Shown in pieces: positions 1 to 11,934 of a stretch of 64,000 nt of DNA; within the stretch, counting starts at the first letter, position 1, and each line of letters opens with the position of its first letter. This DNA is from Rotaria sordida. Taxonomy: Eukaryota > Rotifera > Eurotatoria > Philodinida > Philodinidae. Both the position numbers and the translations under genes were made by a program. The notes under the pieces are model-generated. The model did not search any database, was not told the origin of the DNA, and saw only the letters and a list, made by a program, of their open reading frames with translations. The stretch is taken from contig CAJNOL010000581.1 of NCBI GenBank assembly GCA_905250125.1, positions 57,554 to 121,553 on the forward strand, read 5' to 3'.

Positions 1-2
1 AT

Positions 3-3000
3 ACAAATACTCTTATTGTTGCTGGAACCGCTGGACAAGTTCTTACATTTCAATTTACAGCTGAACCTACTGATGTAAACTTATTAGTAAGTTAAATTTT
101 TTCTTAGAAAAAAAAAACAAAGATTTTGAGATTTCCTTATTTTTTTCTTATAGACAATAACAGTAAATTTATTAGATGGCTGTGAAAGTTATGTATGGAA
201 AGGACATGAAGAAATGAAAACTAAATCAACATTTGTAGCATCTGGTTTTATGGCAACATCATTTATCCAACTTTATCCACCAGCTGCTGTTTCAGCTTTA
301 GCTTTAAGTTCTGATATTCAATGGTAGAATTAATTTTAATATTATAAATCTTCTTTTTTTTTGCGAAACACGATCTACAAGAAATGTTGAAGTATACGCA
401 TAAAAATTTGGCTTCTCTCATAGCGGATAGAAAAAGAGTGTCAAGAGCAATCCTCATAATTACTGTTTATCTGATAGTAACTTAAAGTTATAATAAAAGT
501 CCGGCAAAAGAATTTTATTGTTGACCAGTCATTATTTTTTGGTATATGATGAGTAACTTTTTAGCTATAGTAGAGCAGAAGAAACTTCAAGAGACTATCC
601 ACTGTGATCCCTTCACAGACATTATTGATAAACAATCCAAGACCGTACATATGAATAACATCTCGTTATGATAAATGAACTACTTTTTTTTTCTTTTTAT
701 TTTGTTTAGTTATGCTGTTGGTACAGCACATGGTTTTACATTAATTAATTATCGACAAAATCGAATTCTTACTGCTAAATGTACACTCGATCCGAATACT
801 TTAGGAAATACATCGAAACCTCCATCATCATTTGGTGAATCAACATTAATTCGTGGACGTTCATTAAAAAAATCTCTTCGAGAATCTTTTCGACGTTTTC
901 GTAAAGGACGAACAATAAAAAAATCTACAATAATACAAACAACACAACGAATAGATGAAAATAATCCATTATCATTAACAAATATTCATTTAGAAGATAT
1001 AATACGTGTACCTGTTGAACGACAAGTTGAATTTCGAGAATTTAAACAAAATGATGATCAAGTAATTAGTATGGTTCGTTGTCTTTATTTTGCTAAAACT
1101 TTTCTCAATAGTTGTAAGTTTTTAAAGAAATAAATATTCTTTTTTTTTTTTATTTCAAATATAATTTATTTTATTTAGTACATGATCAAACTCGTTCTCT
1201 TTGGGCTGGTACTAATAATGGACATGTTTATGTTTATTCAATCATTGGTTTTGAATCTCAATCAATAAATCGAACTACAATTACTACAGATCAAACAAGT
1301 ACTTGTTCATTAGGTAAGAATTTTGTATCTAATTATTGAATTTAAGTTATTTTTCTTTTAGCAAAAGAAATTCGTTTAAAACATAAAGCACCTATATTAA
1401 GTATTATTGTACTTGATAATTTAAATCAATCTATAGGACAAGGTTCAAATATTCCATCAGTTGATTCAGCTTACTCAACTTCAGATAATCCTAATTCAAT
1501 AACAATGAATTCAGATATTGTCACTGCACATAAAGTACTCATTTGTTCTGAAGAACAATTTAAAGTAAAAATAATTTTTTTTAAAAATTATTCTTTTGAC
1601 TTTAGAAAAAAAATTGTTTTTTTTTTTTTTTTTTTTCTTTCGCAGATATTTACATTACCACATTTAAAACCATTTTGTAAATATAAATTAACAGCAACAG
1701 AAGGTACACGTGTACGAAAAATTAATATTAATCAATTTACACTTAAAACAAGTAAATATATTGATTTTATTTAAAATTTCTTCTTCTTTATCAATAAAAC
1801 TATTTTTTAGATAATCCAGATGAATCTCATTCAGAAAATTTTCTTATATGTTTGGATAATATGGGTCAAATTAGTATTTATTCTTTACCAACATTTCGTC
1901 GTCAAATTTTATTTAATTGTGTAAAACCAACTGATATTACAGCATTATCAAGTTTACAATTTACACCATATGGACATGCATTTTATTTACAATCATCATC
2001 TGAATTAACAGAAGTAACATTTTCATTACAAAATATTTCATCTTATTCAATGATGATTTCATATGATAAACTTCAACGTAAAACAATATTAAGATCAATT
2101 GATGATCAATCATCAATTCAACTAGTAAGTTCGAAAAGAAATGAATCAAATGATTATATTGATAAATTGACACATGAAAAACATCATGAAACATTATCAA
2201 AAGATTCAATTTCTTCATTAACAACATCAAAGAATACTGATGTAAAAACAAATCATATAATTATTATTCTAATATTTTTATTTAAATTTTTTTGTCTCTA
2301 GAATAAAAATGAAATTGATGAACCTGAATCAATAACAACAGTAAAATTAAATCAAAATGAAACAAACAGTGGTTTTAGTACAAATTCAGATTCTGCTATT
2401 GATTTAAACTCAATGAATATTACCAATAATCATCCATCGAAGTAAATATCTAAATTTATTTTTTGTTTTCAATTTTCAATTTTATTTTTCTAGTGATGAA
2501 GTTTTAAAATCGATTGAACATGATCCACCTTCATTTCAATCAACTCCATTAAAAGGTAATTATTTTCAACAAAGATATTCTTTTAAGTGATATATTCTAT
2601 TCCACTTTGTATTTGTCGACATGACCGAATGATTACGGTGTTCAATACATATTTACAAAATACTGTGTTCAGATTTTCGATGATTCAGCCATAAAATAAT
2701 CTTGAATATGTCACTAACAGATGTTTGTCTTAGATCACCCATCCAATAGCATGCTGACTATGTTATGACATACTTCTGCCCAGAACCAGAACTAGTATTA
2801 GTTGAAGGGAAGATATCTGGTTATTAAGTCCTTTGCTAGGTACCACATTATATCGAAAGCCAGAGGTCTATTTCTTCCAAGTTTCTATTTTGCTAATTGA
2901 TGAGATCACTTGTACAGGTTAGTAGTCTTCAAAAGATATGTTTCATATATATTATTCTGTTCAAGTTATGATCATTTTACTGAATTTTTAGTCAATACGA

Positions 3001-4234
3001 TGAGAAAAAGTCAATTAAGGTTTTTCTCTAAAGAAAGCAAATTTTCGTCAAAATTATCGAAATTAAGATAAATGAATGGACGATAGCTCGAGACTTGATC
3101 TTTCATAAAAAGTATGATTTATTATTCAACAAGAATTTTGAGTTACCAAATAAGCTACTTGTGACTCTTGGTTGTTGAATATCTCCCGAAAATATCATGG
3201 AATAAGACAGAAAATTTTAACATACTCTCTCCACACCAGTCCTAACATATCCTGAAAAGTGGGAAGGAGTTTATGAAAACTAAATCATAAACTTCCTATT
3301 TCTATTCAAAATAGGAGACTAGTAAGTTTTTATTCGTAAAGAATGAGTTCATGAATGGTGTAGAAAAAGTAACACTTTTGGCTACAATTCAAAAATAGAG
3401 CTTTCTTACAATACCACCAACACTATGCACCGTTTTCTTTTTAACATCTACTCGAATTTCTATCATTATTATAAAATTCAGATCATGCAGATCTTCGATA
3501 ATTGTTTTTTATTCATTTGTTTGATGTCATTATTTTAAAATGATTGAATTCATTTTATAACTCATTTGTACATGATAATAGATTATTTTGCATTCTTTTC
3601 GTAAGAATATATCAAAACAAGTGTTTATAAATGATTTTCATAGTAACTATAGAAGTTCAAGTAGGTATCAAAAAAAAAACGGTACATAGTCCTGGTAGTA
3701 TCGTAAATTGTAGATCTCATCTTTCTTATCATACCTTCAAAAGTTTAAGTCACCATGGCTGTTTCTCTCTTGAAATATTTAGATTTGAAAAATTATTCTT
3801 TTCTCACAAAAGATTTGAAAAAATTTTATTATTTTTCTAAGCATATAATATTCTGAGAAGAAATTATCTATTTTCAGCTTAAATTCATTCGAGAAGCAAG
3901 ATTTTATGAACAGAAGACATCAGTTGAAAAGATTTCTTCGATAGAAATTTAAGTTTTTCTTATCGATGTTGTTTTTTTAGTCACAATTGAACCATCAATA
4001 ACAGTTTCTCAAAATGGTCAACATCCATCAGTTTCACCAGTACTTTCAAAATTAAATAAAAAAGGTGCAGCTCCACCACCACCACCACCAAAACCAGCTA
4101 AATTAATTTCAGTAAAAGTTCGTCAAGCCCCAACTATAAATGAAGTTCATTGTTATAATGGTACAAATAATAACTCATCATCATCATCATCATCACCACC
4201 AACTACTCAACAAACATCTGCCATACATACTTAA
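3..4234 (+). CDS. LLGL: Lethal(2) giant larvae homologue (LLGL), 3' part
   Basis: Partial at the left edge: the N-terminal WD-repeat half lies outside the window. Exons are 3-86, 154-323, 710-1113, 1179-1313, 1362-1564, 1646-1751, 1811-2241, 2302-2441, 2494-2555 and 3981-4234, giving about 662 residues with phase kept at every junction. LLGL landmarks appear in order: VAGTAGQVL, WKGHE, GTAHGF, the basic phospho-switch RSLKKSLRESFRRFRKG (about 853-909), WAGTNNGHVY, SEEQF and LPTFRRQ. In the family this protein is a cortical scaffold that opposes aPKC/Par and binds the SNARE and myosin machinery; aPKC phosphorylates the serines of the basic switch, and all three are present here. The tail holds a proline run and a serine run before the stop, with AATAAA soon after (about 4258). 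Intron 9 is 1.4 kb, unusually long for this gene, and holds a dispersed repeat. The family assignment is firm; the exon 7 donor was chosen because it leaves a 60-bp intron in frame. Confidence 0.93.
324..709. other. LLGL intron 2, longer than most, with a dispersed repeat fragment
   Basis: This 386-bp intron is several times the usual size. Positions 365-424 resemble 26786-26845 in a ZC3H11A intron, both in the same orientation and both starting shortly after a splice donor. Nothing else was recognised in it. Confidence 0.5.
2935..3340. repeat. Dispersed repeat in LLGL intron 9, related to the foldbacks in the receptor gene
   Basis: Around 2961-2985 the text TTATGATCATTTTACTGAA closely matches the core of the palindromic elements at 42313-42880 and 42944-43552, and the bases after it (GAGAAAAAGTCAA...) also follow that element. 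The match was found by eye and its limits are approximate. The rest of the intron (2556-3980) shows no coding sequence. Confidence 0.45.
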
Positions 4235-5109
4235 ATATTTGTTAATTTGTGTTTACAAATAAATGTTTAGTCTTCTTTTGCAGTTCTGTGTCATTTCTTT
4301 CTTTTCGTATGTGTTTGTAATTGTGATTTATTTCGAATGATTGCTGTAATTGTCTTTTACTCCGGATTATATTAACAACAATACGTATTGTCATATCCTT
4401 CATTTACAGATTTTATTATTAAAATTTTATATGTATCCTATTTATTTATTTATTGCTTGATAATTTTCTCACTAACTTTTTCTTATTACTATGGTTTATA
4501 TACAGATGCAGTAACCTTTCATTTTTTTGTTTAGTTTAGTTTATATAGGGAATGTCAAGCGATGACATATTTGTTTAGTACTTCATCAGATCCTAGAGAG
4601 AAAGAAAAGATCAAGGAATACATTAAATACATGAATGTTTTTGTCTATATTCAAAAAAACAATGTTTAAAATTTCAAATTTGATATAAAAATGACAGTAG
4701 TTGTTACTTGTAATTGATTTGATGTATGTATTGATCATACATACGCACACACTTAATCAGTGTTACAGTGAAGCCGTTCAAATTAACAAGTGATTTAACA
4801 AGACTAGGTCTAGAGGACGCTCAGTTCTCCTAGAACAACTGTGCTGTCGTGCCTCGATGAACATCTCTATCCAAAACCAGCTTTGAGTCCCTTCTAGAAG
4901 CATTTTTACCCCTCTCTTCCGATATTGTCATGTTTAGTAATATGACTCGATGCAGGACTCTTTTTAATAAGTCTAATGAAGTCATTATAGGTCTATTTTA
5001 TAATTTTTCGGTACTTTATTGGGATGGTACTCATAGTTTTGAGTCAGACGTAAATAATTAGTTTCTTCAACAAATATAAGTAAAATTCTATTTACAATCA
5101 TTCCACAAA
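4235..5109. other. LLGL 3' UTR and intergenic DNA
   Basis: A polyadenylation signal AATAAA lies at about 4258, followed by a further AT-rich stretch. No open frame with family resemblance, RNA gene or clear repeat was seen in the remainder. Confidence 0.6.
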
Positions 5110-5650
5110 ATCTCTGGACAGCCACAAGGTTTTTCAGATTTTTTCATTTGAGAAGGAAAAAATAAGATTTTCTTTTTTTTTTTTTACTAGTAGATGGTGT
5201 CCATCACACACTAGGTTCGTCATCAGTATTATTGAATTCAACCATCTTCTCGAATTATGGAAATCGTTTAATTTTTCAATGCATCCACACATCAAAACTA
5301 TTCCATACGCAAAAACCTACAAGAATAGCAGTAAAAACTTATTAAGCTACCAGATTTTTCCTTCGAAAATCATGTTCAGCAGATAGATATTATTTAGCTC
5401 GTTCTAGGTTCATGCATACGGAATAATTTGGATGTCAGAATATCTATATTTGAAAAATCGAAGAATCTTGGTCTCTGGACGTACTCAAACATCACACAAT
5501 TCTCATAACTCGAGAAGATGGTCGAATTCGATAATATTGATAGAGAATCTAGTATGGAGTAAGGACTATCGACTTGTGAAAAAGAAAAAAATTATTTCGT
5601 GTTTTTTGCTTTGTAAATGAGAAAATACAAAAAACTTTCTAGATGTCCCA
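5110..5650. repeat. Foldback (inverted-repeat) element, ~540 bp
   Basis: The left arm (about 5110-5310) pairs with the right arm (about 5400-5650) read in reverse complement. The best blocks are CCATCTTCTCGAATTATG (about 5242-5260) against the complement of 5507-5523, the ATTCCATACGC segment (about 5300) against about 5412-5425, and the outer TTTTCATTTG (5141) against the complement of about 5614. Arms are imperfect, as in an aged MITE or foldback. No coding capacity or clear target duplication was seen. Confidence 0.6.
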
Positions 5651-5948
5651 ATACTATGTCGAATGTTTGTATATACTGATAGTTCGAATGCTAAATATAA
5701 AAGATAACAACAATAAAGAATGATGAAATATTTTTTCCGCTCTGTGATAAAATATCTCATCAAATATTTTATGACGCATGAAAAGTATCGAAGATAATCG
5801 ATTCTTTTTAGTTTCAATAAAAAATTTAGCATTGGATGAGGATGTTCAACAATAAATCTTTCATCAGTTTTTTCACTCTTATCTCTACCAATCTTTAATC
5901 ACTCAACGAGATAGAAATTTCTTTATATTGAATTTGCAGGGAAAATAT

Positions 5949-6935
5949 ACTTTTGATCACCAAATTTTTTTGTTGCGAAATGATCGCCAAAAAAAGATAC
6001 AATTGATTATCAAACTAATTAACACATAGTGATCGATAGCGAATTACTGTTGAGTTATGGATAATAGACTTATGATAGATCATATACTTATCATAAACGT
6101 TGATTGATCAATTAAACAAGCTTAAATAAAAAAAAGGATAATCTTATCCGGTCTGAATGATCCAATTAACTAAAAACATTTTTAAAGTGTCTCGTCATAA
6201 GGAATCATAACATACTAAAAATGTCTAGTGAAGAATGAACATTGTTACACATCGCTAAATCATATGAAGCAGCAAAAGACTTTGCAACAACAAAATATAA
6301 TGTTTGTCAATATCGACGATTAGATTTAAAAAGCGAAACCAAATACTCATTTAAATGCAGCGAATACAGAAAGTATCCATTATGTTCAGTTGAAATTAAA
6401 ATTATTGTGGTGAACAACAACATCCAATCGGTAACCATTATGTCAAGAAGTACATATAAACATGAAGAAAATGAACGAAATCCAACAATAAGATTATCAT
6501 CACCAATACGGTAATGCGTATCTAATCATGTCAAATGTGGATTAACAGAAGCTCAAATTAAGAAATCATTGATTATAAGTCATCCACAAAATTCAATTAA
6601 TGTACATATCCAATTGAACTCAAGGAATATAGATGCAAACATTTTATTGGACTAGCTATTATGTTCAATATTTACAAAATTAAAGATGAAACTCGCCTTA
6701 TACCATTGAGAAAACGAAAAACTCCAGACTGTCCAAAAAAAGTTCACACGGCATTGTTACCATGATTTCTTATTACCATTATCTGTTTTTTTTTGCGTCA
6801 GTTTTGTGTGGAGTATTTTCGTTAGAGTATATGATTGTTAGTCATGTATTATCTATTTATCATTATAAATTTGGTGATCATTTCGCAATAAAACAATTTG
6901 GTTGTCAATGGTATCTTTTTTTTGGTGATCAAAAA
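5949..6935. mobile_element. Candidate MULE-like relic with inverted ends around a FLYWCH pseudogene
   Basis: The segment at about 5958-5990 (TTGTTGCGAAATGATCGCC) is repeated inverted at about 6871-6904 (GGTGATCATTTCGCAATAA). Between these ends lies a decayed FLYWCH-type zinc-finger reading frame. FLYWCH/WRKY-like fingers are common in MULE transposons, so the combination suggests a dead, internally deleted element. The exact ends and any target duplication were not determined; the flanking AT richness could mimic part of the match. Confidence 0.45.
6221..6655 (+). pseudogene. Decayed FLYWCH-type zinc-finger protein
   Basis: One reading frame runs from ATG 6221 to TAG 6653-6655 but carries two internal stops, TGA at 6236-6238 and TAA at 6512-6514. 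Across both stops the frame keeps a coherent protein: a YRRLD...KYSFKCSEYRKYPLC zinc-finger core, then VKCGLTEAQIKKSLIISHPQ. The cysteine spacing and surrounding text resemble FLYWCH-type fingers found in MULE-derived proteins and common in bdelloid genomes. No partner transposase domain (DDE) was seen downstream. It is read as a pseudogene because both stops interrupt otherwise smooth coding sequence. Confidence 0.6.
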
Positions 6936-7815
6936 TATTCATACCCGAATTTCCATATAAAATTCTTTAGATATTGGAATATTGTAGCGTAAAACATCCA
7001 CAAATAATTATGTATTTCTTAGACTCAACTTTTTTTCTTGTTAGAAAAATAGACCTCTGTTAAACCGAATTATTTAACGAGTCAAAATACAAATGCTATC
7101 CAACATCATTTCTTTTTGTCAAATTCAAAAAGAAAAATTGATGTATCAAAATCGAAATCACATATTGTAATCATTCAAGTGAATATTATAAAAAGTCTTC
7201 ATGACAGGTCATATGACGAATTTTTTATCTACTCTAAACAAATTAGATCGTGATACAAATTCGAACTCATCTTATTTATGATACTGATGTTGCTATTGGC
7301 TAATTGTATGTGTGATAAAAGAACTTATTAAATTGAACACTATGTGTTGAAAGATGACTTAATCGATAATTCGAAATCACATTTGTAATGCCGATAAAGA
7401 CAATGTGTGATATATAATAAGAACAGCTGAATCGCTGCAATTCATTTCTTATGCTTAAATTGCTTGTTACTTATTATATAATCAATTTGTTCAGAGATTT
7501 TTCCTTTGATAGTTAATCGTAGTGATGAAATGAACCAATCGCTTTTTTCTTTTAAAAAAAACATTTGAATTTGTCCAATAATGAGATATATATGTAATTT
7601 TCAAGGTCAAAACGAAAAGAAAGAAAAAATCGATTGTTCATTTTTTTCACTTTGCTAACACTTGATATCCAAAATAATATTTAACTTATTCGTCTGACGC
7701 AAGTAAACAACGAATAATTATAAACGAAGTAGAAACAATTATTCAATCGAGCAATACAAAAATAATAAAGAGAGGTAAATTCATTTCGAATATCTTTCAT
7801 TTTCATAGTTTATTA
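6936..7815. other. Intergenic DNA upstream of the bZIP gene
   Basis: AT-rich with no supported gene. A possible 5' UTR intron of the next gene is visible: donor GTAAAT near 7774 and acceptor TTTTCATAG just before 7810. Promoter elements could not be assigned. Confidence 0.4.
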
Positions 7816-8338
7816 ATGCATGCTATTACTTCTTATATTCAATATCCAACTGGCTATCCATCATTGTTATCCTATACACATAACCATCAATTGAATGCTT
7901 CCATTAGTACTAATGCATCCTCAATTAGTCCTAATTCAACACATTTATTATCTTATAATGGTTGTAATACTGGTCTTGATTTATCATCACATTCAAATAA
8001 TATCAAACAATTACAAAGTGATGATGAAGATGATAATCAATCAATATCTCCATCACTTGATTATACAATTAATGGTTCAATAATATCATTTAAAAAACGT
8101 TCACGTACTGTACCAACTGAAGAAAAAGATACTATTTATTATGAGAAACGTGCACGTAATAATGACTCAGCGAAACGTTCACGTGATGGAAGACGAATTA
8201 AAGAACAACATATTCAAGAACGTGTCATTTTTTTTAGAACATGAAAATTTACGTTTATCAATGGAAAATCAAGGTATTCGATATCAACTTTCTCAATTTC
8301 ATGCTTTATGCGATAGAGCATCAAAACCATTACAATAG
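7816..8338 (+). CDS. PAR-type bZIP transcription factor (frameshifted as assembled)
   Basis: The N-terminal ~95 residues are low-complexity (Ser, Asn, His rich, with an acidic patch DDEDD). From about residue 93 a bZIP follows: the basic region holds NNDSAKRSRDGRRIKE, and the zipper begins FLEHENLRL. The KDTIYYEKRARNN lead-in and the AKRSRD-RR-KE pattern are typical of the PAR/E4BP4 group (HLF, DBP, TEF, NFIL3, giant). The frame breaks in a run of eight T at 8228-8235: the first frame stops soon after, while the zipper continues in the next frame to TAG 8336-8338. The family residues F-L-E fall exactly at the run, so one surplus T explains the break. It may be a sequencing error next to the 100-N gap, or a real lesion. 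The group would be nuclear regulators of circadian or metabolic genes; the target here is unknown. Confidence 0.78.
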
Positions 8339-8385
8339 AAAAAACAGATTTTGTTTTGTTTTCTTTCTCGATTATGTTTTTTTTT

Positions 8386-8485
8386 NNNNNNNNNNNNNNN
8401 NNNNNNNNNNNNNNNNNNNNNNNNNNNNNNNNNNNNNNNNNNNNNNNNNNNNNNNNNNNNNNNNNNNNNNNNNNNNNNNNNNNNN
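8386..8485. other. Assembly gap (100 N)
   Basis: Exactly 100 N, the usual placeholder for a scaffold gap of unknown size. True distance and content between flanks are unknown. Confidence 0.98.
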
Positions 8486-8820
8486 GACATACTGACTAAT
8501 GGTCTCTCTGATATCGTAAATATTTCTACTTATGAAATATCTGTGAACGATTCTTACCGAGTTATTTGGCTCAATCAAAATAGTATAAATGAAAATAATC
8601 AAACTAGTTTTTGTGTTCTAGAGATCCTAAATGGAACTTTGAAGTCATTCAAGTCGGTGATTATAGTACGATTCGTGGAATGTATATTCGTTGCTTTATG
8701 CTGGACTCGGTACTTAAGGGAGCTTCCCCTCAGAAAAAGCTAATTTTGATCAAATGTATGGATTTTGTGATTTATAGCTCGTTAGATAGAGCAAAGTGTC
8801 TACTCTCGAATGCACTATAG
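8486..8820 (+). other. Unassigned open stretch after the gap
   Basis: Two overlapping forward frames are open: one from the gap to about 8743, another from 8611 to the TAG at 8818-8820. The second reads fairly naturally (RDPKWNFEVIQVGDYSTIRG) but matches no family I recognise. It could be a fragment of a gene lost in the gap, with a shifted frame around 8610-8630, or chance. No function is proposed. Confidence 0.25.
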
Positions 8821-11800
8821 TTTATTGATTTTATGATGAGATTTAAGGATATTACATAGGTTTTTCTGAACCCTCATATAGGAAAATAACGTTTTTTCTG
8901 AAAAATTTCGGTTTTTACGTTTCCGTGCATCCCAGATTTCTTCGTCATTTTAAACGCTAGAAAGCTCGCCTTGATGTCAAAATGAAGGCAAAAATTAGCT
9001 CTATAACTTAACAGAGCTGGATTGGGTGTAGATGTGAGTGTTTGAACCGTATTCTTAATAGACCTTTTCCATGAAGTCACCATTTTCACGTATTCAAAGT
9101 TCTTTCGAAAACTATCATTTCCAGTTCCATCTACCATGAAAAATGTCATGTCAACTATTCTCTCGAATATCTCGAACAATATTCTATTACTTAGGTCAGT
9201 GAGAAGCTATCCATTCCCTCTTTTGAAGACACAAGTATGTCAGTATATTCATGTAGTAAATAGCCGGTTTTTTGTTTTCTTGTGATTGCACTACTTGTTT
9301 TGATTGAAAGAAGAAAAACAAACAGTTGAATAGTTACTTGTATGTGTTCATATGTATCTTATCTTGCCAATGATTTGTTACTTAACAAATCGAATTTCGA
9401 TATTTTTTTTAATTTCTCCAAGTTTCTGAAAATTTGTTTCCCAGAACATTGAAGATATTGGATTTTGGTGGTTTTCAATGTGTTTTCGAACCTGATTAAA
9501 GATCATATCGATTCTGAACCAGATGATTCAGTTTGTGTGAGTGATCAGTTAATCGTTGATGTGCGAATGATTTGAAGATGGATGAGTAAGTATGAGTATG
9601 CAGTGAAGAGAATATCTACACCCACACCTACCCTATTTTTACATGTTCTTTGAAAGGAAATATCGTTGAACAGAAAAGAAAAAGAAATAGATCATTTGAA
9701 ATAATTGATGAAATATATACAGATCGAGTTATTTATATTCAGGTTGGAAAGAGAATGAAAGAGATGAATAATAACAACAGAGACAGAAAGAGCGTGCCCT
9801 GGATTATCATGCATCGTACACTTTATCGAATTGCTAAATGCACACATGCATAAAAGAAAATCATAGGAAACTATAAATGCAAATTCATAAAACAAAATCC
9901 ATTAAAAGAGAGAGTGAATGATTTGCATAGAATATAACTGCTAATAATTTATTATTCCGTTTGATAGCATTCAAAAAAACTGAATGTTTAATGTATCTGA
10001 ATACATACTAGTTTAATCAATCACCTCGAAACTTACAATAAAAGTTGTGAAAAACATTGCAACGTGCAAAAATCCATACTCAAAGACAACTTAGATACGA
10101 AAACATTCTTGTTTCTCATTTGAAGACTATACAGTATCTAACGTAACACATTAAATGATGATGATTGATTGTTGAGAAGTTTTTGATTTTCTCAAGAAAT
10201 AAATGAATTACTTTCGCTACCAAAATTAGAAAATTTCAAATTTTGTTTGCTAAACAAATCACAATTTCAATAAAATCATTATATTATTTTACTTTCGTTA
10301 GTGACGTAACTAGAATGTTGACACTGAGGACGGAACTGAGCTACTCCTTGATTATACTACTAGTCACAATGAGACTTATACTTAGAAATTAGTTTTTTTA
10401 TGGGATAAACAAATCGATAATTATTTAGACGTAAAAAAAAAATGATGTTTAAGTAGAAAATTAATAATTCAACATGCAGATGAAACGGGAATAAATAGAC
10501 GAGAACTTGTATGCATGATAAATTTTGATTTGTATCTGGAGAATGACGGCAACGTTTGCGTGAGTGGCAACAAAATCTATAACTATAAAACATTATAGAT
10601 TATTTCTATCATAGCTCTGTTCGACACCATCGGATTGAATCAGGAACCAAAAGCTTTGCTTAACAATTCATTGTAAAATTGACAAGTAAATGATTATCAA
10701 TTATCATTATTCGAAAATGAATATCGTATGAAGTCATTATGATGATAAAAAGGAAAGTAGAAATGCTCTATTAAAAGATCTAAAACAAAAACAATTATTG
10801 AATAAGTTAATTTTGATCTATGATTATTTAAATAAGATATTTTTTAGTTGTATGATGTGCTTTTTTTTTCTTATTTTAAGAAAAAGAAAAAAATTCTTCT
10901 TTTCTACTTCTTTTCCATTCTGAATCAACTTTTTTGTTTAGTTTTTATAATTTAATAAAGATTTTTCTTTTTCGAGTGCATTATGTTTGTCACAAAAGAA
11001 AAGCAAAAAAAAAAATAGAAAGAGAGAGTGATAGAAAGAATTAAGTAATAGTACGTTCAATCACCCTCTTGACTTGCCTCGGCTAGCATGCATAACTACA
11101 GAAATAGATGTTAGTTCATGTCTCGTTATTACTTTGTCTCTCTTTTTTCCTTTTTCAGTAGCGGTGCACTGCTATATGGGTTAACTAAAAGCCGTTTTTC
11201 GCTTCTTTTCTTCTTCTTCTTCTTCTCCTTCTTCTTCTACTGCTGCTTTCGCTCTCTCTTTCTTTTTGCTCCTGCTACGCACAATATTATGGCAATTTTT
11301 TATTTGTGTATCGATCTTTATGTATGTATGTCGCATGCATGAATGTATTGAAATAGGGTTGTCAGTTTGTGTTTTTTGTATAATCATTATGACAATGATA
11401 ATGCATAAATATTGTCGAGAAAAATGTATGATGGTAAGATAAAGATATTAAAATTATTTTTTAAAAATATGTATATACATTGACATATCTATTTAAGAGT
11501 ATTATTAGTATTCATTTATTTTTCAAATACATTCTATTTTTTGCATGTATATATAGAAAATCAATGAAAAATTTTTTTCCTTAGACAAGTTGTGAGTAAA
11601 TTGCCTTGAAATAAAATGCTATGCGCGCATATTTTAGATCCAAACGTATTCATTGAATTAGCAGATGTAGAAATAAATAATCTAGTTAAAGCCAATAAGT
11701 TAAGTTTATCAACAAAATCTATATTATATAATTATGAAAATTTATTGAATATATAATTTTTTTATTATTATTTTAGATGAGCATAAAATAACGATAGACT

Positions 11801-11845
11801 GTTTAAGATTTTGATTTCACAGTGAATAATATTTAATATTCTCTA
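8821..11845. other. Intergenic DNA without supported genes
   Basis: Only short chance frames are present. About 11185-11275 is strongly pyrimidine-rich (TTC and CTT runs), and 10970-11040 is purine-rich. No RNA gene or clear inverted repeat was seen. Confidence 0.5.
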
Positions 11846-11934
11846 ATGGATAATATTACACTACAGAAACAAGTTGAAAATCTTCGACAACAATTAAAAG
11901 TTGATCGTGTTCCATTATCAAGAACGTTGATGGA
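11846..11934 (+). CDS. G-protein gamma subunit, alternative first exon A
   Basis: ATG 11846 opens MDNITLQKQVENLRQQLKVD, continuing through RVPLSRTLME to a donor GTAAGC at 11935. The 89-nt coding length and end phase (two bases, GA) are identical to exon B at 12704-12792, and the proteins align without gaps, differing by about a dozen mostly conservative changes. It therefore joins in frame to the common exon at 13032. No separate second exon lies between A and B, so A either splices over B or is a relic. The encoded segment is the N-terminal coiled coil that pairs with G beta. Confidence 0.75.

Noticed and set aside
1961-2251. 96-residue minus-strand frame
   Set aside because: Antisense of LLGL exon 7, which is supported by family resemblance and splice phase.
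6762-6992. 76-residue open frame
   Set aside because: It overlaps the inverted end of the putative MULE-like relic, and its sequence matches no family; the frame is best explained by AT-rich DNA.
11181-11387. Frames in the pyrimidine/purine-rich tract on both strands
   Set aside because: They arise from simple TTC/GAA runs and have no domain content.
11634-11757. Open frame reading DPNVFIELADVEINN before the G gamma exon A
   Set aside because: An acceptor-like TTTTAG precedes it, but there is no start, no donor in phase with G gamma exon A and no family match.
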